Positions 38,360-50,900 of a stretch of DNA of 64,000 nucleotides are shown here, piece after piece. Origin of the DNA: Stratiolaelaps scimitus (Eukaryota > Arthropoda > Arachnida > Mesostigmata > Laelapidae); the NCBI GenBank assembly GCA_019614645.1, contig JABWDB010000004.1:4092001-4156000 (forward strand), read 5' to 3'. The notes beneath the pieces were generated by a model. It searched no databases. It saw nothing but the letters and a program-made list of their open reading frames with translations, and was not told where the DNA came from. Each line of letters starts with the position of its first letter. The stretch's first letter is position 1. The position numbers were made by a program, and so were the translations under genes.

Positions 38360-41300
38360 GTGAATTCGCTGACTGCTGAGAACGGATATGAGCGCTATAT
38401 AACCAATATGTGAAAATGTACGATGACGAATTGATTAGATTCGAGTGTTGTAACATTCAACACATACACGGTCGGGTGTGTGTGTGTTTGGCACAAAGAC
38501 GTCGCGCTCTCTTGCACGTTTCATTTCGAATGTTCCCGCCGCCAAACACAAGAGTATGATCGAACTTTCGCTGGCATATGCTTGTGACCATGAAAGTTCA
38601 ACAAGGAGACAGTGTTCGTCATCTAGCGTCAAGGAGCTGCAACATGGCGAAATCGCTTGCCTCGAAATCCTCGTATCGATTGCCATCTTATATGCTACTG
38701 GACTTCGTGATGAACAAGTGGGCGTGATCCACCCACCGACAATAGAGGGGCGTGCGATTAGAATCGAGCTTCGTGGGGTGCTCGATTGTTAGCCGGCTGG
38801 GTGCTTGTGTGTTTATGGCAGACGCAAGTAACCTGTTCAAATTGGCATTGACGTCTCCCACTGTTGTCTGTTACGTTAGTGTTATATGATATTACTACAA
38901 CCGCTACAACTACTACAGATACCACTATAGCCAGTCGAATTTGACTTGGAGCTAAAAATGGGAAGAAGTGACGACGAACAATAGGCAGTTGTTTGTTGAA
39001 GGCGCCGGTTCATACAGATGGCTGCCTCAGCAGGCGACTGTAGATTGCGCTTTGTTGTACATGTAGACCGCGTACTAACGTGGATTGCATCGGACAAAAG
39101 CCAGATGCATGCTGAGGTCTTAGAGAGAGAGAAAAAGAGAGAGAGAGAGAAGGAATATTGTGACAGCAGAACAATGTGAGAGGGGTCCCACGTGGAAGTA
39201 AGGCGACATTCGAACGCAGCTGAGGGATTCGACGACAGACGTTTGTTGGCCTCCATCGTTGCTTGGTTAGGGGGAGTATGATGGTGCAGGACCACATCCA
39301 CGAAAGCACACACCCAGACTAATTCGGCTTTTTTCCAAATTAACTTCGTGTGAGAACACACAGGACACGGCTGCATCGCAGGCGAGCTACGCACGGCGGT
39401 GCGCAACTAAACTTGCGGCAATTATATATATATATATAAATTAGGTAGAGTATAGGCTAATGAAGAAACTAATGGTAAACGTGACGAGAGGAACTTGATC
39501 ATTATGATTAAGAGTATTTATCACCTTAATGATCTTACTAGGCAGCAATACTATTATTGCACTGTCCGAATTTACAAACGAAGGGAAGAACTACAATCGG
39601 ATGTGTCATGAACAACAATATATATATATATATATATATCGAGTGAGAGAGAGAGACCTCACTGATTGCAGTCATGTGTGGCTCCATCTTTTCGGCTATT
39701 CATGTCACGTCCAGAAGCTCGAGCGATTACACTTTGGCCTACCTGAATTTACGGAAAGGGCGGCGCATTCTACATATTCTAGCTACTTACCTGTACACGA
39801 GGAGCCGCACGCAGGCGCGATAACACGTACATCTAGACTACACTGTCAATTGTATCGACACTATCGTTCGGAGCAAGAAAACGAGACAACGTGATTATAA
39901 AGACAAACAGATGATATAAGATGACAAATTATATTATCATATTATGAGTAAGATGCACGTAGGCTTCTTGTAGAGAATGGTAGAACCCAGAACGAATGCA
40001 GAACTGTGTGGCGAGTAACATAGCTCATTGAAACGGGATCTTCAGACAAAATGCTATTTTCGATAGGCCCATTGCACGGCCGCTCGCTTAGATACGACTG
40101 TTAACAGTATAACAAGCTGAAATGTGTACAGTCTCTTTCCGATAAGGCTAAGTTAGAGTCAGCCACGTAGTCAACAATGGTTCGACGTTTCCACCAAAAT
40201 CTACTGCCCTCATCCAACATTCACTTCGCCAAGATGGAACTTCAGTTGATCTCGTGAGCGAGATGAGTCAATCAGGCCTGCCAAACGGCTCTACTGTACA
40301 TAGAGTTGAATCAGCACGTGTACTCGTCACTTGATCTGTCCATCGTTGCCCGTGCTAATCAACTCATGTTTTCAACTCGATCTGCAGCACACAATTATCG
40401 TCCCTGAGCGCGGTGACCGGGATTATTGTAGTGGTACACGTTTGCTATCGCTTTCTCGCTGACCGTCCGCTTCTTGCCGTTTAGCGCTGAGCATAGCGGA
40501 CATCAGTTACGAAATTAATGTCTTATTCCCTAGTCAATTTCCTGTTTCGATGCCGCTTGTTGCGATGTTACCACCCGCACATATTGGACTGCTTGTGTGA
40601 ACTCGAATGTATGAGAAAAAAAAGCATTCTATCTGGAAAACACGATTAAGTGCATTCGCCCGCCGGGAAGAGGCTAATGATGTTCTTCATATTTCCGGAC
40701 AAGGGGAAAAGGGAACCTAATCGCTAGGCTGAGCCCACCAGATAAAAAGCAGCACCTGAAGGACCCACAAAAACTAGGCTCGTCAGCGCCGCTGTAAGCG
40801 TAGCAAATTTGATGGGGTCCACGATGTCATCGTCACGCGGGGCATACTGCTTGACGCTATCACAGAGATTACAACGATGATAATGATTATTTTTAATTAT
40901 TATTGCTGTAGCCATCCATCAACGGTTGTGTTCCGTAGCAGCAGACTGCAACGCCAGTAACAATCAATTATTAATAAGTAATTTTATCCCCACAAACGAT
41001 AAATAAACAAGTTTTGTTTCCTCCGTAACAAAATACCCATCAGATTTTCTCATCTGAGTTGTACTGTCAGGAGCAATTTAATTTAACTGCAGTTGTGGAA
41101 CACACGCCACATGAGAACGTATAAGAACCCTAGCCATCGACAAAAATTTTTTATCAGTCAATAATCGACAACAATCTAACAGCAGGTGTCATCAATGACA
41201 ATGCAAATTATTAACCAACAACAACGGCATTAAGCAGCAACAGCAGCCAAACCGAGCATGTATCAACGTCGAATCACGACGCAGCAACAGCCAGGCCATT

Positions 41301-43383
41301 GTTGGAGAAGAACCCGTTGTCGACCAACTTCGGCAGTTTTGGAGAAAATGCCTCAATGGCAAATACAAGTTGTCATCAGTCATAATAACAAGTAAGAAGA
41401 AGTGATGTTGACAGGTTTGCGCGAGAGCATCACCTCATAGAAACAAAATATAAGACATGCACACGTACACGACTCCTCTAACGATATCTCCTTACAAATG
41501 AGCAAAGCCCATTTTACTTGCCCTTTATCCACGTACCTTTTGTCTAACATGACACCTTTGTGCTACCGTATATATATATATATATATACACCATGGATGA
41601 GAAGTGTGATTATACTACCTACTGGGAGAGATAACAAGGAAGACAACACAATATAAGACACATGCTAGACTCTAAAGGAACGCTTAACATAAACGGAGGA
41701 AATGCTATTACATATAGAGTAAACAATTGCCTGCAAAGAGCGCACGGCGTTCCATCCGTTTGAAATCCAACAGAGAGCTGATCGTAAACATCACACGAGA
41801 AGTAAACTAATTGGTTTGATAATGCCAGTACCATGTTTAGGCCTCGAATATATTGCGAAAACTCGCTGCTGAAATTCACTACTGATCGATCAATAGAAAT
41901 TAGTAAGCAATGTCCGCGAAGACGAAATTGGGAGCGGAACAATTCGCGGCGATGGCGAGAACAAATTCAACACGCCACAACAGAGATTGCGTGAAGGTCG
42001 GAATCCAACGCACAGTCCTGTGGCAACGTCATAGTTCCCTGACGCTGGGCTGGTATATCTTAATCATTGATGTTTGAACTGTTCGGTAGGGCAGTGATTT
42101 TTGGGCAGTTTCCCAGTACAACGCGAGGACGAATTCATTCGGACATAGGAGTTTCAACTGGGTTAGTGGATTTGCTTTTCGACTCTGATCTTATGGTGTT
42201 TTCCTTGGGCGTTATTGGAGTCAAGCATTGATTTGCGCTACGATTGATTGGCTGATTGATTAAAGCTGGTAGCCCCATGGACGGCATCGAATGCCGAACT
42301 GTGGCCGTGGCTCTTGACCAAATCACATCATAGTAGTAATCACAGCTTGCTTGTAGTAGTCTAGTTAGTACAAATCAACCATTCAATCAATTAATCAATC
42401 AATCGTGCGTCGGTCAAGTGTGCCAACTCGCCCACTCGCAGCATTTAGTGAACGGTTGGCTTTATTGGCTCGTTCGTATGATTGATTGTTCTGTTGTTGT
42501 TGTTGTTCTTCATTCGACGAACACGACCACCTTTTGAGCATATTGATGAGGAACTTGAAATTACCATATTCGGTGCCCATCTTTATGTTGGGAGGTTGAG
42601 AGAGACGCTGCCCTTTATATTTATATTTCTCGGTTTTTTAATTTCGGGGTCGCTAAAACTGAGACGTCGAATGTAATCAATATCATGATAACAAATTCAG
42701 TTCAGTAGGCACTAGATGGTAGCATTCTACTACTCCCTGTATTTCTGTCTGCCATGCCGTGAGTATCGATGTGCGCATGCGACGACTGGTGGATATGGAA
42801 GTCAATGATGAGAGAGAGAGAGAGCGAGAGCCACCGAGTGTGACTGTTTGCCTACTTTGTGAGCTACTGTGCGAAGGATTCAGGCCGGGTTCACGCGCTG
42901 CCGGAACGGCGATGTTTGTTCATTGACTGATAATGATATGATCAACACGTGAAAAAGATATACATATATATATATATATATATGAGTGTAAAGAGGGGAG
43001 GATACGTGGACGACGACGTCGACGATGATTGGAGAAGATCAATGAGTCGCGTCACTGCATAGCCTAGCTATTTAGTATTCCTCTATAATGATAATGATGA
43101 TCAATGGCGATGAACGATAGAAGCGATACCGATTGTGTGGTGAAGGACGACGATGACGAAGTCGAAGGAGACGATGAATGAATAAATGCTACTTGTACAG
43201 TTTCTGTGAAGAGCGCATTTGTTCTCTTTGCTTTTCGTACGTGCTCTGCTAGCGTTACTGGACGACGAGTCACCATTGCCGTCTGCATCTGCTGCTATTT
43301 TGCCTTTTTACTATAGACACCGGTTAGCAATCGTCCGGTTGCTTCAGCAGGCGGCTAGGCGAAGACTAGGGTAAACATGGGGT

Positions 43384-43414
43384 ACTGAAGAATGCGCTAA
43401 GCGATACCGGGAAG
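43384..43414. repeat. Short dispersed repeat, second copy
   Basis: Near match of 3303-3334 in AIP intron 3 (core GCGCTAAGCGATACCGGGAAG against GCACTAAGCGATACCGGCAAG). Confidence 0.5.
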
Positions 43415-43510
43415 GGTGGTGCTGTTGAACATCGTCAACAGTTTCATAAGGGGGGGGGCGACCATGGTGTTGGCATCCGCATGCCATTCGAATCCCGCAA
43501 CGTTATGACC

Positions 43511-43563
43511 TATAAGAGAGCTTAAACATTGTAAAACTGCAGTTCCTTTAATAAACCAATAAA
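43511..43563 (+). repeat. Candidate SINE/LINE 3' module, copy 2
   Basis: A 53 bp block identical to 23824-23876 except at three positions. A B-box-like CATTCGAATCCC lies about 30 bp upstream (43480-43495), and the dispersed repeat at 43384-43414 lies about 100 bp upstream. These pieces may be parts of a single ~180 bp element. Confidence 0.6.
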
Positions 43564-46500
43564 ACCTTGACCGTTACCGCAGCAAAGCCGAGAAGTGGGC
43601 ATATCATATATTGATATTGTGATTCAAGTTGGGCCAATGAATCCTGCGCCCTTCAAGACTGGTGTAGGGTAGAAGTGGAGGGCATTCTGTGCGCCTTCGA
43701 CGAGACTTAATCCCTTCAAAATAATCTGAATGCAATAGGTCTATTCTGTTAATGCATGGACTGAACATAATTTGAGTGGTCGTTGCCCCCTTTTATACTG
43801 TTACTTTTGGGATAACCAAAAATGGATGTAAATAATGCCGTTTCCAGAAATCGGTAGCATTTGAAATAATTCATGAGACGACACTTCCTTTTTGCTATTA
43901 TTTTTACGAGAACTTAGGCGTTGCGCTAAGACTGTATTTCCGTTAATAAACCAAGCCCTGTATTGTATTGACTTGAATACATTAATTGCATTAAATACGG
44001 CTCGGAATTTTGTTAAACCCACAGCAACTTCGAGCCACCGTAAACAGTTGGCAGTTAGCTTGTGCGTTGGAGTAGAAATTAGGCGGACGTATTCGAGGTT
44101 CATCTAAAATTTACTCACCTCGCTATTTCACTACTACAGTGTTTTCCCTAGTACTGTGGCACTCGTTGCGTGATGGTGTTACAGACCTGCTCTTACTTGA
44201 TTCTACTTGCCTCGAAGATCCTTCAGTGTCTGCCAGCTCGGATCTTCATTTAACAGTACTACGAACCGGGGAGGGGGGTAATGGTGGTCGCTTACCGGGT
44301 CAATTGGCCGGGGGTCAATTATCCGTCGAATTCGCCTCCTCACCAGACGTGCTTTGTCCAGCACGGCTGTTGCTCCGTGTGAATCTGACGTATCGTGCGA
44401 AGCAGCGCCATTTGCTATTTACTCTATTGCATCAACCTTTAGGTGTTACTATGAGAACCTGTTGGGGGGTTACTTTTGCTCATCTGTCATACCTGGCAAA
44501 AATACACACAGATAATGAAAGATAATCACAGATATTCAAATGTTCTCGTGCTCTGCATTAAGCGTGACCCTCAACTGAGTCGCGCTCTGCATTTGTTGCT
44601 GTGGTGTCGAATGGTGCCGGCCAGGCTTGACTTTAAAGTTCTGTCTGCTTATTATTCCAAAACTCAAAACGTATTTGCCTGAACTTCTTTTCGGCATTAG
44701 ACAGACAGGCTTAGCCTGTGCTGTTGGGCAGAAATTAACCGAGTGAGACAAGTAAATAAAACGCTTTAAGCCCAGAACGTAATATTGCTCTGTGTTAAAT
44801 AACATTTAAAATATTTTTATAAAAAATATGAATTTTTTCCACATCAGATGCTTATTTATGAGTTTGCTTATTAATCGGGTAGAAGACGAATTTACTTCGC
44901 GCAAAAGTCGACCATTATTTTCCGATCATGGCATCGTGTCATTGAGAGGTCTCATTGAAGACTCGGCTACTCTGCGCGAAAATGATTCTGCCACAAACAA
45001 CAGTGAATACAACGATGTTTAACAAAGTCAAAATACATCTTTATTTATATTATTATTATTATTCGTATTACTGTTCTTGTGTGTATCTCGTGAATCTTCG
45101 TTTGTCATCAAGCCACGTCGAATCAGTCCACGACCATGCAGGAAGAAAAGAACCAATGCTGTCAATGTTGAACGATATCTGCTCGATGTGTGTAATTTTT
45201 ACGCATACATTCGTTTAGGCGTGTGTGTCTGCGCGCGCGAGCGTGCGCCTGTGTGCAATTAATAATTGTGCATGCTTCTGCGGGATCTTGTACGGGGAAA
45301 TTTGTATACGGGACGCTAAGGGTACTGGACAAGGGAGACCGACGTGTAGTGTTAGCAGAAACAGTAGTCATTGCAGTACTAATAATATATTTGTATATAT
45401 ATATATATCATTAGGCAGCAGGAAAATTTGTGTTTTTGTACATTGTGAGATTTGTGTGGTGGCACTAGCTCGTTGGTTAATTTCCTGCTTTCCGGGTCGT
45501 GGCTTGCGGCAGAACGTACAGATTATGATTGACATCAAGTGGCCATGACTAAGCTGACAGGGACACAACTACTTGCCCAAGTACGTGTTGTCATATAGGA
45601 TATTGGTGCATCCTCTATTATTTCGTGAAACGCTTGACAACAATCACCACAGGACGGAGAAGAGCGCAAGGGAACTTTAGAGAAAAAAATTGTCAACCAA
45701 CGAATACACAGACAATGAGCACAGATCTTGTGTGTTATCGGTTGAACAATCCAATATGCATGGAAGATGGAATTGCTCCTCTTGGAAGAATTAATTCGAC
45801 CTTCTCGAATTTTCAATAAGCCTAAACTCACCGAGCATTTTTACAAGTTGAAACGCAGGATAGATAAACGTAAATCGGCAACAAGCAGCACGTAAAATAT
45901 ATAAAAACAGGACAAAACCCTCAAAGGGCCTGAATCTTCCACCCGAACAGAGAAGATCAGTGGTCAGACTATAGAGTAAAACAACTGCCACTGCAACAAT
46001 ACAAGAAAATCTACGTCCTCAGAGCAGCATCGATAAATGCGATCGAACACAGGCGGCTCCATGGCTCATCAGAAACTGTGACGTTTCGATGTATATACTT
46101 TATATTTATAGAGATAGTGTAACAATATGGTATTTTCAATACATTATCGTTGTTCTGCTATGATACTTCAAATAATTGATACAAGGAATCATAAATAATG
46201 TATTATTAAGAAGATAATAGAATTGTAAGAATAATGACAGCCATTCTTGCTCGAGCTAACTACCGAGCTGTAATTACGCTCTCCGCTCTGCTAGTTAGAG
46301 AAATATGTAGACGTGGCAAATTCGTTGTACGTTTCGTTTGGGTTCTTGGGCTGGCGCAAGGTTCTTTTGTCGCTTGACGAATTCGTCGACTCTGCGTCCT
46401 CCAGTTCCATATGACGCTTGAAATGCGTTTCCATTCGAAACTGACCCTTGTGAAGACTCTGCTTAAAACGATACACTAGCAGCAGAAGCAGCGGTAGAAT

Positions 46501-46884
46501 TCGGCACCTCGTTGTTCTAGCTATAAATACAGCCGATGACTATTATGTATCTACTATATATATATAATATCCATATGGAAGAACTTGTCATTTCTCGTCT
46601 TCTGCTGATCTCAGCTTCCACCCGTTCGTCCCTTGCGGTTTTCGCCGAACGGCCTTCAAAATTCAATTGCCTCCTCATGCAAATTGCATATATTTTTTTT
46701 GAAATTGTCTATGATCTCAGATCTATCTGAGCGAATGATATTCGCATAATGTGACGAATACCATGATCCAAGCAGATCCCGAAAAACAGCCGCCGTTAGG
46801 CAACTGTCCTCTTGCGATTATGTCTCTCCTCGAGACAGCTTACCTTCAATTCATTATCATTCTCGCTTCGTTCACCTTTCACTG

Positions 46885-46890
46885 TTTATT
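46885..46890 (-). promoter_or_regulatory. Candidate poly(A) signal for STIM
   Basis: AATAAA on the minus strand, about 805 bp after the STIM stop; the first clear hexamer I saw downstream. Confidence 0.35.
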
Positions 46891-47694
46891 GTTATATTAC
46901 ATTGTTTGCACAGATACAAACGAGTTGATGTACTATTGATCTTGAGCCTCAGCGACCCCTTCGTTGCTCGATCTCTCTCTCTTTCTCTGTCGCGTGCGCG
47001 CGCGCTCTGTTCCTCGAAGCAGTCTTCGGATTCACCGTCACTGTCATACATACAGACGCCAGTTGATTAACACTAATCGACCAGTCAGATAGATTAGATA
47101 GATACCAGTCAAACAACGCTCTTCCATGCTGTCCACCTCTTATCATTTGTCATTTGTCGCAACAATGTACATGGAGCATATACAAGTGCCGGCGGAAGTG
47201 AGAAACGAACGTCCAACATCATTCGTGACTAATTCACGCCAGCATAGCGGATTACCTTACCCTCGCGCACCGACTGAGACAACTGGCGCGCCGTGACCGC
47301 TTCGCTCAGCAGGATCACCAAGCCTGACCATCATTGAGTGCTCCCGTAGACGGTTCATACAGACGGCGAGACGCCATTCAGAGTTGGAATGCGATGCTAC
47401 ATGTGTATGTGGGTGTGTGTGTGTGTGTGATGACAACAACAACTATGAACAGGTACATCGTCGTCAACAGCTATTTTGTCACTGCATTGTACATGGGCAT
47501 ACATGTGTAAAAGTCTACACCGTTCGATCGTCACAGCAGCGACGTTTCCATTCGAGAACATTCGCACCAAAAAACGATGTTCATCGAAGACACAAAGCCA
47601 GCGGTGCCCAGCGGTGGTGGGCGGCTATATGTGACGCTGCTACATGCGCGTATCAGGCTATCCCGCATCAGCGGGTTGGGCCGTCACTCTGGAT

Positions 47695-47903
47695 TCAGCT
47701 GTCCCGATCGGGCGTCGCTTTTTCCTTGCTGCCGCGCGATATCTTCTTGATGGCCCCCAGAACACCGGACTTCTTCCGGGCGCCCTTCTGTGATACGTTG
47801 TCGTCGAGTGCCGGCGTCGAGCCCCGTGAGGAGTTATCCTCCGAGTCGACTAAGGTTGACGCCGAAGTGAACGAGTTTCGGATCGCATTCATTAAGGCAC
47901 TCC
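47695..47903 (-). CDS. Stim: STIM last exon: polybasic C-terminus and stop
   Basis: 209 nt after a GTTTTCAG acceptor: SALMNAIRNSFTSASTLVDS, STPALDDNVSQKGARKKSGV, LGAIKKISRGSKEKATPDRD, Ser, stop at 47695. The Lys/Arg cluster parallels the Lys-rich phosphoinositide-binding tail of vertebrate STIM1 and STIM2. Equivalent function is inference. Confidence 0.88.
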
Positions 47904-50900
47904 CTGAAAACAGCAAGGCAAGAGAAATCACAGTGCGTCGTGTGGGGGCACGACAAAAAAAAGAGGCGAAAAAGTAGAAAGTGAGAAAACGTGTCAGGGG
48001 TATAGATATCGAGATGAAATATAGTATGGAGGGAATGCTTCGGAGGTGGTCAATACGAGTATTGTGGTCAAGATTGATGAGTGCATAGCTGCCAGGAATA
48101 ATCAGTTAATACAATTTAGTGGGACCCGGCTGCTGACACTGCTCTTAGCTGAGGAACTTTTGCCCGGTCTCGGCAAATAGCAAAAAGCATATTGACTAAG
48201 GACAAGCCCTTTCAATCTTGTTGTAGCGAGTCACCAACGACGGTGGCTCGGACGTGAAACAGCTAAAGAGAACAGAAGTGAACAAAAGTATTCTACAACT
48301 CGAAAAATGTATTTAGTCATAATTTTCTTTGTTTTAATTATACAAGTGGTTTTCTGGCTTAGGTGTTGCTTTTTGAGAGAATAGTCAGTCTCATTGTGAA
48401 ATAAATCGCAAAGCTATCCCAGCAATGAAAGATCAGCTTCCTATGAGTGATGTATTCGTCTAATTCTCTGTCGTGTATCTGCTTTCATGGATAGGTTAGA
48501 AGACCACCCCTTGTCCTAGTAGAGAATAGCGCCTAGAGATTGAGTGCTCAAGGTAAGGACACACTCGGTGCGATTAGAACACACAATACAGCTCAAAACA
48601 ACAAGCACAGAACAATTGCGTACTCTCTGATGTTGCCAATATTTCTGATTACTGTTCTGTGGCGTGCAATGTTATGAGCATAGGGAAGCACTCTAGCAAA
48701 GCAATGCGGGCCTGGGGTCCGCTAGGTCCTGTCGCTTATGAGGTTCGGGGTGCTTTTTTGGGTACACTGGTAAGGAATATAGATGATTAGCCACGGCACA
48801 AGCGGCTCAAGGTTGATTAAAGAACAGGGAAAAGGTATCAAGTGTTCGAGTGCATTTCGTGCCATAAACTTACGTCGTTTGCTTCCTGTAAATAATAAGC
48901 ATCAAGTGAGACTCAAATTAGTTTCTTTTCTTTCGCCATTATGTCCGACGGCATTGAACAGTCCAATAATGATTCTGTGTGTCTTCTCCACGAGTCGATT
49001 TAACTTCGCTAGGCTTCACCGACAGGGCAGGCAATTGCTACATTTGCAATAATAACGTTAATTGTGGAGTAGGACAGTGGTTGCGTCGATTCGGAACAAG
49101 TGTCGAAATTTCGATCTGTTGACATTCAACTAATGATAGATGCAATCCCTTAACCAGCTCAATTATTTCTGGTGATAGGGTATCGAGTACAAATTTCCAA
49201 GTACGCTTGAACAGTAGCGCCCTATTTGCGCGATGGATACAGTTCGTTCATATGTCCATAGGTTCATTTATGTTCATATCTGTTCATATGTACATTGGTT
49301 CTTGGGGAAGGACAGTTGACTGTTCAACGTTAGCGACTGGTGGATAATATGTGATATTTTCAATTAACCTTTTCTTTTAGGTTTTGCGCTAGTGATCTTG
49401 CTCGCGCTCGCGTCGTCATCGAGGGCTCCATCTGTGGAGCCATCCAAACTAGTTCCCTTTAGAAGGACGCCTCGAGACGAGCTTACCACCGGTGCAGCGA
49501 ATGGGCCTCCGTTCTCTGACGTGGGACTGCAATTAGAATACAACAATGACAGAATAGAGGAACAGTCACGTACTCGAATACATGGCCATCAGTAGATGCG
49601 GATAATGGACGCAGGACACAATAACAATTTAACCTTTCGTCGCAGTGAAGTACACATGAAGTTATCTAATTTTTTTGATGTCTAAACAAGCATGCCTGAT
49701 AGCTAACTGGCGAATTCACCTAAGTATTGCAATCATGGGAGGCTAGCTCTATCGTCAATAGGCAATAGATCCGATCTAATTTTGAAAATTCATAATGGAC
49801 AGTATCGTTTAGTAACCGTGGTACTTACGCGACCCCGTTCGTTCCCTTCTGGAAGAGCACGGGCGTGTGGCCGCCAACCTGTGGCGTCAAATCTCCATCA
49901 GGCTCTTCCCGTCGAATGCCTGACAAAGGTGCTGCTGAGTTGCTTCCAGGCGGCGTTCCCGGCGTTGAGGCCATTGACATAGCTCCAATCACCGACGAGG
50001 CCATTCCAACGGTGGGGCCGCCAGGATGATGGTATGCATGCATAGTCTGTTGCATAATCTGTTGCGAGTAGTAGTCCCCATAGAGGGACTGTGGTGGCTG
50101 AACTCCAACGCGTCGCCCGGGCGGGGGCACACCAAAGGCAGCGTTGGCCGTCTTCGAAGACATCACCGACATGCTAGCGGTCGATGCAACTTCATCATCG
50201 AACAGGCCAACGGTGAGGACGAACAGCACAGACCATCCGAGATAATTGGGGAGTGGAGAGAGGAGTAAATATAGAACAACAACGGTCAGCGACAGCAGCA
50301 GTAATAACAACAACAGACGCAAGAAAAAGATACCACTGCATATACGTCAGTGGTTTTGTTTGTTGTATCTTTTTGTTAAGAATATTTCTAAATCATACAG
50401 GTACGAGTATCACATGCGTTCGTATGTAATAAATCATAAATGGTACCAAAAAGAGTGTGAGCATAGACAAAATCAAAGTGACGAACTCTTCGGTTATGTG
50501 GGACATACACATTTTTTGTGTAGAGAGAAATCACCACACGTTCGGGTAAACTCATCGTTAATTACATAGCTGCTAATATGATTTGAGTGATTGATAATCA
50601 AGCATGAATCACTGTTGGATGAGCAGCGAGCTTGAAGATTGGACACGAACTTAGCGGTATCAGTGGCTGATAAAGACGACGCATGCGATGATCAATACGG
50701 AGGTCACGGTTGAAGTGACAGGCTAAGTCATCGTGGGTGATTTGAGAATGTAACTGTGAATGTTTTACCTCGGCAGGCCGCATCGGCAAGGTCGCAACCA
50801 CAAATTTGACAAATTATTTATGGTAACAAAGCATGCACGAACATTGAACGTGGACGACACCGTCGAAGACAGGCGACAGGACGCCACTGAAAGAAAATCC

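Larger units (their letters stand above)
38022..46884. other. drk-STIM convergent intergenic region, no secure gene
   Basis: Nearly 9 kb in which no frame resembles a known protein. It holds poly-C at 38347-38359, (GA)n near 39124-39152, (AT)n at 39423-39439, 39619-39639, 41570-41590 and 42961-42983, and repeat fragments at 43384-43563. A 128-codon frame at 44139-44525 is GC-rich but unrecognised. Confidence 0.65.

Noticed and set aside
47384..47977. A 197-codon plus-strand frame
   Set aside because: It is antisense to the last STIM exon plus low-complexity CA/GT sequence; a shadow frame.
50190..50322. Open hydrophobic Leu/Val-rich extension of the STIM tail exon
   Set aside because: It is the translation of a long pyrimidine tract before the acceptor at 50191-50190. 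A second membrane segment in the cytosolic tail would be unlike any STIM.
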